A DNA stretch of 64,000 nt from Caldimonas caldifontis (GTDB taxonomy: Bacteria; Pseudomonadota; Gammaproteobacteria; Burkholderiales; Burkholderiaceae_C): positions 1-64,000 of the forward strand of contig NZ_PSNX01000005.1 in assembly GCF_002930615.1 (NCBI RefSeq). The letters are read 5' to 3'. Under the pieces are notes generated by a model, which did not search any database, had not been told where the DNA came from, and worked only from the letters and a program-made list of their open reading frames with translations. A program made the translations under genes and the position numbers. Each line of letters opens with the position of its first letter. Positions within the stretch are counted from its first letter, which is position 1. Shown piece by piece: positions 44,043-54,218 of the stretch.

Positions 44043-45386
44043 TCAGCCCGCGGTCTGCGCGCCACCCAGGATGCGCGCACGCACCAGATCGATGTGCTGG
44101 CGCAGCGCATAGAGCTCGTCGGCGTAGGACAGCGGCACGCTGATGTGGGAGGCACGGTCCTCGACGTCCTTCAGCTCCTCCAGCAGTTCGTCGGGGGGAG
44201 TGTCGCCGCGCTCCAGCGCGTCTTCCACGTCGCGCAGCCGGGCATACCAGCGGAAGATGCGCGAGCGCACGCGGAACTCGTAGAGCGGCGGCACCAGCCG
44301 CGACAGCGGGATCAGCACCGCGATGATGGACACCAGCACCACCCACATGCGGTCGATCAGGTTCGACAGCCAGAAGGGCAGGTAGCGCTGCAGCCAGGGC
44401 GTGCCGCTGCGGTAGTAGCGCTGGGCCTCTGCGGCCAGCGGCAGGTCGACATGCTGGGCGTTGGGGAATTCATTGGCCCGGGCGAACCAGCCGGCCTCGC
44501 CATGGATGCGCGTGGCAGCCTGCATCATCAGCTGCACCAGCGCCGGATGCAGGGACTCCTGTGCGGCCAGCGTCGCCGTGGGGGCAATGAGCCGCACGTC
44601 GTCGCCGGGCATGTCGCGCGCGAGATCCACCACACCGCGTGGCAGCGTCACGGCCGACAGGTAGGGCAGCTTGCGTGCATAGGCTTCGGCTTGCACGAAA
44701 CTGAACAGGCGGATGCCCGGTGTGAGCAGCAGCATCTGCACCAGCGGTGCGTCGGGGGCCGAGACAAAGACCATCGCGTCGATGCGGCCCTCCAGCAGCT
44801 CCACCACGGCGGGCGTGTTGGCCAAGTGGCTGAGGCGCAGGTCTGACGGGGTCAGACCATTGAGTTCGAAAATCCGTTCGGACAGCAGCTTCACCCCGCT
44901 GCCTTCGGCCCCGGCATTCAGTGACCAGCCCCGCAGTTCGCTCAGGGCTGCCAGCGTCGGGCGCCCGAGCTTCTCGGCCGCCGCAGCCTCGCGGTAGAAC
45001 AGCCACACCGGCTCGAAGAAGAGGCTGCCCAGCGACACCAGGCCGGGGTCGTGGTCGGGTTCGCCGGGCGGGGCCTGGTAGATGCCGCCTTGCAGGAAGG
45101 CCACGTCCACGGCGCCTTGCTGCAGCAGGGCGAGGTTCTCTCCCGAGCCGGCCGTGCGGCGCAGTTCCACCGTGATGCCGAAGGGTGCGAGGGCGTCGCG
45201 GTAGCGTTCCCCCAGCACGTCGTAGGCGCTTTGCTCGGTCCCGGTGGCCAGCACCAGGCGCTTGGGCGGGGTGGGCTGCAACGCCCAATAGGCCACTGCC
45301 ATGAGCGCCAGGGCCAGCAGCACGAAGGGGGCCGCGGCCGGGATCATGTCGCGCAGGGCGAGCAGGAAGGACTTCAGCCGCGTCAT
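44043..45386 (-). CDS. TAXI-family TRAP-type solute-binding protein with membrane anchors
   Basis: 447 residues. N-terminal helix (APFVLLALALMAVAYWAL, about 18-35), a TAXI-type periplasmic binding domain (LVLATGTEQSAYDVLG, LRRTAGSGENLALLQQGAVDVAFLQGG, about 45-100), a second helix near 345-370 (MWVVLVSIIAVLIPLSRLV) and a C-terminal cytosolic helical part. Such anchored TAXI proteins occur without the usual DctM-type permease; none is seen here. They may sense rather than import a ligand. Confidence 0.85.
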   Translation of the reverse strand: MTRLKSFLLALRDMIPAAAPFVLLALALMAVAYWALQPTPPKRLVLATGTEQSAYDVLGERYRDALAPFGITVELRRTAGSGENLALLQQGAVDVAFLQGGIYQAPPGEPDHDPGLVSLGSLFFEPVWLFYREAAAAEKLGRPTLAALSELRGWSLNAGAEGSGVKLLSERIFELNGLTPSDLRLSHLANTPAVVELLEGRIDAMVFVSAPDAPLVQMLLLTPGIRLFSFVQAEAYARKLPYLSAVTLPRGVVDLARDMPGDDVRLIAPTATLAAQESLHPALVQLMMQAATRIHGEAGWFARANEFPNAQHVDLPLAAEAQRYYRSGTPWLQRYLPFWLSNLIDRMWVVLVSIIAVLIPLSRLVPPLYEFRVRSRIFRWYARLRDVEDALERGDTPPDELLEELKDVEDRASHISVPLSYADELYALRQHIDLVRARILGGAQTAG

Positions 45387-45423
45387 GGCGAGTGACTCCA
45401 GGGCGCGGGCCGAAGCACGGCTG

Positions 45424-45630
45424 TCAATGGCTGTGGACCTTCTCGCCGGCCTTCAGGCGGTAGACCGTGCCGCAGTAGGGGCACTTGCCCTCTCCGGTGG
45501 TGGCCACGTCGATGTAGACCTTCGGATGCGTGCTCCACAGGGGCATCTTCGGGTTGGGGCAGAACACCACGCCGTGGCCCTGCAGGTCCTTGGCCGACAG
45601 TTCGACGACATCGATGGGTTTGTTGCTCAT
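45424..45630 (-). CDS. Zinc-finger-domain protein (NDUFS6/zf-CHCC-like)
   Basis: 68 residues. CHCC pattern: VVFCPNPKMPLWSTHPKVYID then GEGKCPYCGTVYRL, ending KVHSH. It resembles the zinc-binding domain of complex-I accessory subunit NDUFS6, present as a small free protein in many proteobacteria. ATG 45630 (MSNKPIDVVELS). It lies 10 bp downstream of ilvE and shares its transcript. Confidence 0.88.
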   Translation of the reverse strand: MSNKPIDVVELSAKDLQGHGVVFCPNPKMPLWSTHPKVYIDVATTGEGKCPYCGTVYRLKAGEKVHSH

Positions 45631-45640
45631 GACCGCCACC

Positions 45641-46564
45641 TCAGACCCGGGTCAGCCACTCGGCATACTTGGGATTGCGGCCGTTGACGATGTCGAAGAA
45701 GGCCGTCTGGATCTTCTCGGTGATGGGCCCGCGCGAGCCACCGCCGATCTCGATGCGGTCGAGCTCGCGGATGGGCGTCACCTCGGCGGCCGTGCCGGTG
45801 AAGAAGGCTTCGTCGGCGATGTAGACCTCGTCGCGGGTGATGCGCTTTTCCACGAGCTTCAGGCCCAGGTCCTGGCAGATCGCGAAGATGGTGTTGCGCG
45901 TGATGCCGTTGAGGGCACCGGCCGACAGGTCGGGTGTGTAGAGCACGCCGTTCTTGATGATGAAGAGGTTCTCGCCCGCGCCTTCGGAGACGAAGCCGGC
46001 CGAGTCGAGCAGCAGGGCCTCGTCATAGCCGTCCTCGGTGGCCTCCATGTTGGCGAGGATGGAGTTGGTGTAATTGCTCACCGCCTTGGCCTGCGTCATC
46101 GTGATGTTGACGTGGTGGCGGGTGTAGCTGGAGGTCTTGACGCGGATGCCGCGCTTGAGGCCTTCCTCGCCCAGGTAGGCGCCCCAGGCCCAGGCGGCGA
46201 TCATCAGGTGGATGGTGTTGCCCTTGGGGCTCACGCCCAGCTTTTCCGAGCCGATCCAGGTGAGCGGGCGGATGTAGCAGCTCTCGAGCTTGTTGACACG
46301 CACGACCTCGCGCTGCGCCTCCATCACCTGCTCCACGGAGTAGGGGATCTTCATGCGCAGGATCTTGGCGCTGTTGAACAGACGCTCGGTGTGCTCGCGC
46401 AGGCGGAAGATGGCTGTGCCGTTCACCGTGTTGTAGGCGCGCACGCCCTCGAAGGCGCCGCAGCCATAGTGCAGCGTGTGGGTCAGCACATGGATCTTGG
46501 CGTCGCGCCAGTCCACCAGCTGACCATCCATCCAGATCTTGCCGTCGCGGTCTTCCATGCCCAT
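45641..46564 (-). CDS. ilvE: Branched-chain amino-acid aminotransferase
   Basis: PLP enzyme for the last step of Leu/Ile/Val synthesis. 307 residues, fold-type IV: WMDGQLVDWRDAKIHVLTHTLHYG (about 11-34), FEGVRAYNT, YIRPLTWIG, the PLP lysine in TQAKAVSNYTNS (about 157), EGAGENLF and ITRNTI. ATG 46564 is chosen because AAGGAG stands six bases upstream; ATG 46558 is possible. First gene with the zinc-finger gene behind. Confidence 0.95.
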   Translation of the reverse strand: MGMEDRDGKIWMDGQLVDWRDAKIHVLTHTLHYGCGAFEGVRAYNTVNGTAIFRLREHTERLFNSAKILRMKIPYSVEQVMEAQREVVRVNKLESCYIRPLTWIGSEKLGVSPKGNTIHLMIAAWAWGAYLGEEGLKRGIRVKTSSYTRHHVNITMTQAKAVSNYTNSILANMEATEDGYDEALLLDSAGFVSEGAGENLFIIKNGVLYTPDLSAGALNGITRNTIFAICQDLGLKLVEKRITRDEVYIADEAFFTGTAAEVTPIRELDRIEIGGGSRGPITEKIQTAFFDIVNGRNPKYAEWLTRV

Positions 46565-46601
46565 GCAAGGCTCCTTGGGGAAACGGGGTAAAGCCGCGAT
46601 T

Positions 46602-47006
46602 TTACGGGGCCGGCGAGACGTCTTGTGCCGTGTCCTGCGGGCGCCACAGCGTCCAGCGCACGAGCCTGCCGCCTTTGAGCTCCAGCGTCACGTGCGAGCC
46701 GCTCGGGTCGGTCCAGCGGTAGGCCTCCGGATCGTCGCCCACCTTCTGGCCCAGGCTGCGCGTCATCATCACCACCTTCAGCATGGGCCAGCCCTGCTGC
46801 AGCTTGGCGTTGAGCATCACCGCGCTGTCGATGTAGCCCACCGGCGCACTGCCGGCCTGGCGCATCACGCGCACGGCCTTGTTGAACTGCAGCAGCAGCC
46901 AGAAGATGATGGCCGAGAAGGCGAAGAGCAGGCCTTGCCAGCCGTACTGCTGCCAGGCGAGCAGGGTGAACAGGGCCGCCAGGCCCCAGCCGATCCAGGG
47001 ATTCAT
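46602..47006 (-). CDS. Conserved small membrane protein, unknown
   Basis: 134 residues. Two hydrophobic helices at the N-terminus (WIGWGLAALFTLLAWQQYGW and LLFAFSAIIFWLLLQFNKAVRVM, about 3-50), then a soluble part (SAVMLNAKLQQGWPMLKVVMMTRSLGQ, WTDPSGSHVTLEL, WTLWRPQD). It resembles conserved hypothetical proteins of beta-proteobacteria; I cannot name the family. Located 37 bp upstream of ilvE on the same strand. Confidence 0.7.
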   Translation of the reverse strand: MNPWIGWGLAALFTLLAWQQYGWQGLLFAFSAIIFWLLLQFNKAVRVMRQAGSAPVGYIDSAVMLNAKLQQGWPMLKVVMMTRSLGQKVGDDPEAYRWTDPSGSHVTLELKGGRLVRWTLWRPQDTAQDVSPAP

Positions 47007-47060
47007 GGGGGCAAGTCTATCGGCCGCGCCGGCCGCCCTGGTGCGTAGTGTCCGCAGCGG

Positions 47061-48581
47061 CTACTTCTGGCCCGCCAGCTCCCGCATGCGCTGCCGCAAG
47101 GCCCGCTCGCGCTTTTGCTCCTCGCGCCAGTCATGGCGCACGGCCAGCCACAGCGACACCGCCATGCCCACGATCACCACCGCAAAGGGCAGGGCGAAGA
47201 CGATGGTGGCCGTCTGCACCGCCTGCACGCCGCCGGTGAGCAGCAGGCTGGTGGCGATGCCGGCCACCAGCACGCCCCAGATCAGCTTGACCCGGGCCGG
47301 CGGGTTGGGGTTGCCCTGAGTGCTCATCATGCCCAGCACCAGGGTGGCCGAGTCGCCGGAGGTGACGAAAAAGACGAGCACCAGCACGGTCGCAGCCAGC
47401 GACATCAGCAGGCCCAGGGGCAGCGCATCGAACATCGCGAACAGGGCGGTCGAGACGTCGGCCTGGACGGCCTCGGCCACCGGCACGCCCAGGAAGATCT
47501 CCAGGTGCAAGGCGGTGCCGCCGAAGACCGAGAACCAGACGAAGCCGGCCAGGGTGGGGGCGAGCACCGTGCCGATGACGAACTCTCGGATCGTGCGCCC
47601 ACGCGACACCCGGGCGATGAACAGGCCCACGAAGGGCGACCAGCTCACCCACCAGGCCCAGTAGAAGACCGTCCAGCTGCTCACCCAGCTGCTGTCGCGG
47701 AAGGGGGTGGTGCGCAGGCTCATGCGGATGAACTCGCTCGCGTAGGCGCCCAGCGTGGTGGTGAAGGTGTCGATCAGCGCCACCGTCGGGCCCAGCACGA
47801 AGACCAGCAGCGTGAGCGCGCCTGCCACCGCGAGGTTGAAGGAGGACAGCCACTTGATGCCGCGCGTCACGCCGCTCAGGGCCGAGGCCAGGAAGATGGC
47901 CGTCACCACGGCGATGATCGCCACCTGTGCCACCTGGCCCACAGGCAGCCCGAAGACGGTGTTCAGGCCGCTGTTGATCTGCAGCGCACCGATGCCCAGC
48001 GAGGCTGCCACACCGAAGGCCGTGGCCACCACCGCCAGCACGTTCACCACGGGCGACAGCCGCTGCAGCGGCTTCCAGGGCAGGGCGTCGGTGGAGGCAC
48101 TCACCAGCGCCGGTGCCCCGCGGCGGAACTGGAAGAAGGCGATGCTCAGGCCCACCACCGCGTACACCGCCCAGGGGTGCAGGCCCCAGTGGAAGAAGGC
48201 ATAGCGCATGGCCGCATTGGCGGCCTCGGGCGTTTCCGGCGCGATGCCCGGGGGCGGTGCGGTGTAATGCGAGATCGGCTCGGCCACGCCCCAGAACACC
48301 AGACCGATGCCCATGCCGGCGGCAAACAGCATCGCGAACCACGCGCCGATCGAGAACTCGGGCTCGTCGTCCTCGGCGCCCAGCTTCAGGTCGCCGTAGC
48401 GGCTGAAGGCCAGCAGCATGGCCAGCACCACCAAGGCCAGCACCACCCACAGATAGAACCAGCCGAAGTTGTGGGTGATGCTGCCCAGGGCTTCATTGAA
48501 GAAGGCGCCCAGCGAAGCCGGTGCCAGCAGCCCCCACAGCACGACGGCCAGGATCAACCCGGCCGAGACGATGAGTTGCAT
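47061..48581 (-). CDS. BCCT-family betaine/carnitine/choline transporter
   Basis: 506 residues, 12 predicted helices. Family motifs: FGWFYLWVVLALVVLAMLLA, FSIGAWFAMLFAAGMGIGLVFWGVAEP (about 80-106) and the signature WAWWVSWSPFVGLFIARVSRGRTIREF (about 318-344). Aromatic-box Trp/Tyr residues for quaternary-ammonium substrates lie here. Which betaine is carried cannot be told. A strong palindrome (48625-48643) sits 44 bp before the ATG and is the probable operator. Confidence 0.93.
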   Translation of the reverse strand: MQLIVSAGLILAVVLWGLLAPASLGAFFNEALGSITHNFGWFYLWVVLALVVLAMLLAFSRYGDLKLGAEDDEPEFSIGAWFAMLFAAGMGIGLVFWGVAEPISHYTAPPPGIAPETPEAANAAMRYAFFHWGLHPWAVYAVVGLSIAFFQFRRGAPALVSASTDALPWKPLQRLSPVVNVLAVVATAFGVAASLGIGALQINSGLNTVFGLPVGQVAQVAIIAVVTAIFLASALSGVTRGIKWLSSFNLAVAGALTLLVFVLGPTVALIDTFTTTLGAYASEFIRMSLRTTPFRDSSWVSSWTVFYWAWWVSWSPFVGLFIARVSRGRTIREFVIGTVLAPTLAGFVWFSVFGGTALHLEIFLGVPVAEAVQADVSTALFAMFDALPLGLLMSLAATVLVLVFFVTSGDSATLVLGMMSTQGNPNPPARVKLIWGVLVAGIATSLLLTGGVQAVQTATIVFALPFAVVIVGMAVSLWLAVRHDWREEQKRERALRQRMRELAGQK

Positions 48582-48624
48582 GTTGTGTCCTCTTCTTGTC
48601 GCAAAAGCGCGCGATCCTAGGCAG

Positions 48625-48643
48625 TTTGTTGCATTGCAACAAA
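48625..48643. promoter_or_regulatory. Candidate operator of the BCCT transporter
   Basis: TTTGTTGCATTGCAACAAA: two perfect 9-bp arms around one base, 44 bp upstream of the transporter start. No T-run follows. The regulator is not in the immediate neighbourhood. Confidence 0.6.
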
Positions 48644-48728
48644 TGCACTTTCGAAAAGCCGCACCACCCTACTGCGACTTGTCCGGCAGGGCAAGCGGGA
48701 GAGTCTTCGGCGCAGACGAGGGCTGGGC

Positions 48729-50096
48729 TTAAGTGAGCGTTCGCACCAGATCGATGGCCTGCTCGACGCGCTCGACGGGGTGGATCGTCAGCCCCTCCAC
48801 CGGCTTCTTCGGCGCATTGGCCTTGGGCACGATGGCCACCGAAAACCCCAGCTTGGCGGCCTCCTTCAGCCGCTCCTGTCCGCGCGGGGCGGGGCGCACC
48901 TCGCCGGCCAGACCCACTTCGCCGAAGGTGAGGAAGCCGCGCGGCAGCGCCTTGCCGCGCAGCGAGCTCTGGATGGCCAGCATCACGGCCAGGTCGGCCG
49001 CGGGTTCGGTGATGCGCACGCCGCCCACGGCGTTGACGAAGACATCCTGGTCGAAGCAGGCGATGCCGGCGTGGCGGTGCATCACCGCCAGCAGCATGGC
49101 CAGGCGGTTCTGCTCCAGGCCCACCGAGAGTCGCCGCGGGCTGGGGATGGGCGAGCTGTCGACCAGGGCCTGCACCTCCACCAGCATCGGCCGCGTGCCT
49201 TCGAGGGTGACCAGCACGCACGAGCCCGCCACCGGCGCGCTGTGCGTGGACAGGAAGATGGCGCTCGGGTTGGCCACGCCCTTGAGGCCGCGCTCGGTCA
49301 TCGCAAACACGCCGATCTCGTTGACGGCGCCGAAGCGGTTCTTGATGGCACGCACGAGGCGGAAGCTGGAGTGGGTGTCGCCCTCGAAATAGAGCACCGT
49401 GTCCACCATGTGCTCGAGCACGCGCGGGCCGGCCAGGGCCCCTTCCTTGGTGACATGGCCCACCAGCACGATGGCCGTGCCGCTGGCCTTGGCGGTGCGG
49501 GTGAGGTGGGCGGCGCATTCACGCACCTGCGCCACCGAGCCGGGCGCCGAGCTGAGCTGCTCGGAGTACAGCGTCTGGATGGAGTCGATCACCGCGATGG
49601 CCGGCTGCTCGGCCGCCAGCGTGGCAAGGATCTTCTCGAGCTGGGTTTCGGCCTGCACGCGCACCTTCGAGGCATCGAGCCCCAGGCGGCGCGCGCGCAA
49701 GGCCACCTGGGCACCGCTTTCCTCGCCGGTCACATACAGCGTGGGCAGCGTCTGAGACAGGGCATCGAGCGCCTGCAGCAGCAGCGTCGACTTGCCGATG
49801 CCCGGGTCACCGCCGATCAGCACCACGCCGCCTTCGACGATGCCGCCACCCAGCACGCGGTCGAGTTCCTCCAGGCCGGTGGGCGTGCGCTCGACGTCGC
49901 TGGCCTCGATCTCGGCCAGCGTGGTGACAGGAGCGGCCGGCGCGAGCGACTGGTAGCGGTTCTTCGACCCCGAGGCGCTGTCGGCCAAGGTTTCCTCGAG
50001 CGTGTTCCAGGCGTTGCAGTGCGGGCACTTGCCCAGCCACTTCGGGGCGGTGCCGCCGCACTCACGGCAGGTGTAGATCGTCTTGTCCTTGGCCAT
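48729..50096 (-). CDS. radA: DNA-repair protein RadA
   Basis: 455 residues. Four-Cys zinc finger CRECGGTAPKWLGKCPHC (about 10-27), RecA-like ATPase with Walker A GGDPGIGKST (about 94-103), the RadA-specific KNRFG (IKNRFGAVNE, about 253) and a Lon-protease-like C-terminus. Promotes branch migration during recombination. It ends about 148 bp before the BCCT transporter on the same strand; no terminator is obvious. Confidence 0.96.
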   Translation of the reverse strand: MAKDKTIYTCRECGGTAPKWLGKCPHCNAWNTLEETLADSASGSKNRYQSLAPAAPVTTLAEIEASDVERTPTGLEELDRVLGGGIVEGGVVLIGGDPGIGKSTLLLQALDALSQTLPTLYVTGEESGAQVALRARRLGLDASKVRVQAETQLEKILATLAAEQPAIAVIDSIQTLYSEQLSSAPGSVAQVRECAAHLTRTAKASGTAIVLVGHVTKEGALAGPRVLEHMVDTVLYFEGDTHSSFRLVRAIKNRFGAVNEIGVFAMTERGLKGVANPSAIFLSTHSAPVAGSCVLVTLEGTRPMLVEVQALVDSSPIPSPRRLSVGLEQNRLAMLLAVMHRHAGIACFDQDVFVNAVGGVRITEPAADLAVMLAIQSSLRGKALPRGFLTFGEVGLAGEVRPAPRGQERLKEAAKLGFSVAIVPKANAPKKPVEGLTIHPVERVEQAIDLVRTLT

Positions 50097-50145
50097 GAGG
50101 GGCGATTGTGCCCCGGGCCCTGGCGCGGCCCCTCAGTGCACCCTC

Positions 50146-50529
50146 TCAGCGCAGGAAGAACAGCGCCAGCACGCCGCCGGCCAGCAAGGCGCTCACCCAC
50201 ATCAGCACCCGGGTGCGCACGCGCAGGGTGTCCACGGCCGCCACCAGGCGTTCGTTGTGCTGGGCCAGGGCCTGGATCAGTTCGCTGGACGCCACGGCTT
50301 CCTGGCTCATCTCGGCCACGCGCTTTTCCAGCTGGGCGATGCGGGCCTCGGGCGAGCCTGCGTCCGGCCCCACCGACCCCTGGGCAGCGGCCTGTGCGGC
50401 CTCCAGGGCGGCCTCATCCTGACGCACCTTGTGCCACAGCTGCTTCGCCCCGCGCACGACGGCCGGGGTGGCCTCGATGACATCCTTCCAGGGGATGACC
50501 TTGAAGGCAACGAGCCAGGGAAATGCCAT
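50146..50529 (-). CDS. Small coiled-coil tail-anchored membrane protein, unknown
   Basis: 127 residues. The N-terminal part (AFPWLVAFKVIPWKDVIEATPAVVRGAKQLW) is partly hydrophobic, the middle is a coiled coil (about 60-98; ARIAQLEKRVAEMSQEA, ELIQALAQHNERLVAAVDTL) and the C-terminus is one helix (LMWVSALLAGGVLALFFLR), a tail anchor. Conserved in related genomes by appearance, function unknown. It lies 12 bp downstream of the thioesterase gene. Confidence 0.7.
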   Translation of the reverse strand: MAFPWLVAFKVIPWKDVIEATPAVVRGAKQLWHKVRQDEAALEAAQAAAQGSVGPDAGSPEARIAQLEKRVAEMSQEAVASSELIQALAQHNERLVAAVDTLRVRTRVLMWVSALLAGGVLALFFLR

Positions 50530-50541
50530 CGCGAGCTCCTG

Positions 50542-51021
50542 TCAGGCGTTCTTGATGCCCAGGTGGCGCTGCTCCAGCTCCCGGCGCAACTGCTTGCGCA
50601 GCAAGGCGGCCTCGAAGCGGCGCTTCTCGTCGGGTGTGGCTGGCGTGAACGGGGGCACCGGCGTGGGTCGGCCCTCGTCGTCCACCGCCACCATCGTGAA
50701 GAAGCAGCTGTTGGCGTGGCGCACGACCTGGGTGCGGATGTTCTCCGTCACCACCTTGATGCCGATTTCCATCGAGGAGTTCCCCGTGTGGTTCACCGAC
50801 GCCAGGAAGGTGACCAGTTCGCCCACGTGGATGGGCTGGCGGAACATCACCTGGTCCACCGAGAGCGTCACCACATAGCGTCCGGCATAGCGGCTGGCGC
50901 AGGCATAGGCCACCTGGTCGAGCAGCTTGAGGATGGTGCCACCGTGGACATTGCCGGAGAAATTGGCCATGTCCGGCGTCATCAGCACGGTCATCGAGAG
51001 TTGGTGGCTGGGCAGGTCCAT
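50542..51021 (-). CDS. Acyl-CoA thioesterase (hotdog fold, YciA-like)
   Basis: 159 residues. Hotdog-fold signature HQLSMTVLMTPDMANFSGNVHGGTILKLLDQVAYACA in parts (about 6-42; the NxxGxxHGG-like helix entry), VTLSVDQVMFRQPIHVGE and SSMEIGIKV. It hydrolyses medium- to long-chain acyl-CoA. The C-terminus is a charged helix (DEKRRFEAALLRKQLRREL). It starts 9 bp after the antiporter gene ends, so they are probably co-transcribed. Confidence 0.92.
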   Translation of the reverse strand: MDLPSHQLSMTVLMTPDMANFSGNVHGGTILKLLDQVAYACASRYAGRYVVTLSVDQVMFRQPIHVGELVTFLASVNHTGNSSMEIGIKVVTENIRTQVVRHANSCFFTMVAVDDEGRPTPVPPFTPATPDEKRRFEAALLRKQLRRELEQRHLGIKNA

Positions 51022-51030
51022 GCGCTCGCG

Positions 51031-52092
<1,062 letters not shown>

Positions 52093-52168
52093 GTGAGCGC
52101 ACTCCCAGCGTGGGGCGTCATCGTGCCATGAAAGCACGTTCTGGCGCATTCCGCCGAAACGAATGATG

Positions 52169-52186
52169 CGTTCGTTATAATGAACG
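52169..52186 (+). promoter_or_regulatory. Promoter/operator of the HTH-cupin-methyltransferase operon
   Basis: CGTTCGTTATAATGAACG is a near-perfect 18-bp palindrome (one mismatched pair) whose centre is the -10 box TATAAT (52176-52181). A DNA-binding protein here would block transcription, so the HTH protein encoded 29 bp downstream is the obvious binder. Confidence 0.65.
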
Positions 52187-52214
52187 GAAACCAACATCTC
52201 TCAGGGAGGAGCCC

Positions 52215-54218
52215 GTGAGCACCGTCTCAGCCATCGGCAGGAACCTGCTGCGCTTCCGGGATCAGCGCGGGCTCACCCTGGCAGGCCTGTCGGAACGCAG
52301 CGGGGTGGCGAAGTCGACGCTGTCCCAGCTGGAGAACGGCGAGGGCAACCCCACGATCGAGACCCTCTGGGCCGTGGCCAACGCCCTGGGCGTGCCCTTT
52401 GGCCATCTGGTCAACGAGGAACTGAGCGACGGCGGAGAACTGTCCGGGAAAGGCGTGATCGTTCGATTGATCGAAAAATCGACGGACGATCCCGAGATCG
52501 AGGTCTACCTGATCGAACTGCTGCCAGGCTGCCGCAAGGACTCGGCCCCGCATCCGGAGGGGGTGAAGGAGCGCATCACCGTGCTGTCGGGCGCGATGCT
52601 GGTGGGGCAGGCCGACCGGCCGCGCATGGTGCGCGCCGGCGACACCCATGCCTTCGACGCCCACGTGCCGCACGTCTACGCGGCCACCGAACAGGGGGGG
52701 CGGGCCATGGTGGTGATCGAGTACCCGCCCAAGACCTATTCGGCGAGTGCCTCCACGCTCTACCTGGAATGGCCCCAGGCCCCGGGCGCCTGGGAGGGCG
52801 TGCGCAGCGTGATGGAGCGTGCCCTGCTGGAGGTGTCCAACGGCCTGGGCGCCCGCATCCTGCGCCTGCGCGGCGAGCCACTCAACGGGCGTGACGGGCT
52901 GGTCACGCTGCGCCAGATGCTGCAGGAAGCCACCGCCGGCCCCTGGCGCTGGCCCGTGCTGTCGGTGGTGGAGGACGACGCCCAGGGGCCCTATGTCGGC
53001 GTGGTGCCCATGCCGCTGCCCGGGGCCTTCATCGAACCCGATCAGGCCCCTGCCGCGTGGAGCGATGCCGTCCTGCCTGCCGCCGCGACCCGGCTGGCAC
53101 GGCTGGCCGAGTCGCCCTTCATCGAACTCAAGCCCCAGGAGGTGGCCGACATCCAGGGGCACCTGGACGGCCAGAGCTGGGTGCTGAACGGCCTGGCCGC
53201 CGAGGTGCTGCTGCAACGGGGGCGCATGAGCATGCCGCGCCAGTTGCACCACGTGCGCCCCGCCCCCGTGTCGGCGCGCCGCAGTGGGCGCGAGGGGCCG
53301 TTTTCCAGCCGCATCGACGTCGAGCAGTACGACGCCTTCGAGCTGCTGCACCCGGCCTATGCCCGCCAGGTGGTGGCGGCGGCCCAGGACATTGCCCGTT
53401 TCGCCGGGCCCCAGCCATCCCTGCAGGCCATCGACGTGGGCACGGGGCCGGGCCTGCCACTGCTGATGCTGCACGAACTGCACCCGGGCTGCCGCTTCCT
53501 GGCCGTGGAGCCCGACGAGGAGGCCTTTGCCTGCCTGCAGCGCAACGCCCAGGGGGTCGAAGGCATCGAACTGCATCACGGGGGTTTCCTCGAACTCGAC
53601 CTGCCCAGCGGCGCGACCCCGCTGATCACCTCCTTCGGCGCCTCGCACCACTTCAACACCGCCTTCATGCTGCAAAAGGCGATGCGGCTGCTGCAGCCGG
53701 GGGGGCTGCTGGTGGTGGCCGACGAATTCCTGCCCGAGTTCGGCAGCGTGGACGAACGCAACCTGGCGCTGGTGCGGCACCACAGCGCCTACCTGCTGGC
53801 CAGCATGGCCTGGGTGGGTGAACCAACGGCATCCGATGGCGGGCTGGACCTGAAGCTCTACCGTGATTTCCGCCGCTCCATCACCATGGCGATGGTGGCC
53901 GCCACCGAGGGCAAGTCTACCCAGGCGGTGAGCCTGTGCCGCCACCTGTATGCGCGCCTGTGCGAGTCCGGCGTGCGTGAGCGCCCGGTCCATGAGATCG
54001 GGGCCTTCGTGCGCTTTTACTGGCTGGAGCTGCAGGCCATGGTGGCCGGTTTCGACTACGAGGTCGAGCGCAAGACCTTCCCCCGGCGCTTTGCCGGCCT
54101 GGCGGCGCTGGCCGGCCTGGAACTGCGCCGCCACCGTCGGGTGTTTGCCACCACGGGCAGCGACGACTGGGGCGGCGGCACCCATGTCTTCACCTTCAGC
54201 AAACCGGGCGGCGCATGA
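52215..54218 (+). CDS. XRE HTH - cupin - SAM-methyltransferase fusion protein
   Basis: 667 residues in at least three domains. Residues 8-63: XRE-type helix-turn-helix (LLRFRDQRGLTLAGLSERSG, AKSTLSQLENGEGNPTIETL). About 80-172: small beta-barrel cupin (ITVLSGAMLVG, GDTHAFDAHVPHVYAA). About 185-365: unassigned region. About 385-510: class I methyltransferase (AIDVGTGPGLPLLMLHELHPG, LAVEPDEEAF, LLQPGGLLVVADEFLPEF), with an extra C-terminal part to 667. XRE-cupin regulators usually end near residue 190. It overlaps azlC by ATGA. GTG 52215 follows GGGAGGAG. The substrate of the methyltransferase is unknown. Confidence 0.88.
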   Translation: MSTVSAIGRNLLRFRDQRGLTLAGLSERSGVAKSTLSQLENGEGNPTIETLWAVANALGVPFGHLVNEELSDGGELSGKGVIVRLIEKSTDDPEIEVYLIELLPGCRKDSAPHPEGVKERITVLSGAMLVGQADRPRMVRAGDTHAFDAHVPHVYAATEQGGRAMVVIEYPPKTYSASASTLYLEWPQAPGAWEGVRSVMERALLEVSNGLGARILRLRGEPLNGRDGLVTLRQMLQEATAGPWRWPVLSVVEDDAQGPYVGVVPMPLPGAFIEPDQAPAAWSDAVLPAAATRLARLAESPFIELKPQEVADIQGHLDGQSWVLNGLAAEVLLQRGRMSMPRQLHHVRPAPVSARRSGREGPFSSRIDVEQYDAFELLHPAYARQVVAAAQDIARFAGPQPSLQAIDVGTGPGLPLLMLHELHPGCRFLAVEPDEEAFACLQRNAQGVEGIELHHGGFLELDLPSGATPLITSFGASHHFNTAFMLQKAMRLLQPGGLLVVADEFLPEFGSVDERNLALVRHHSAYLLASMAWVGEPTASDGGLDLKLYRDFRRSITMAMVAATEGKSTQAVSLCRHLYARLCESGVRERPVHEIGAFVRFYWLELQAMVAGFDYEVERKTFPRRFAGLAALAGLELRRHRRVFATTGSDDWGGGTHVFTFSKPGGA

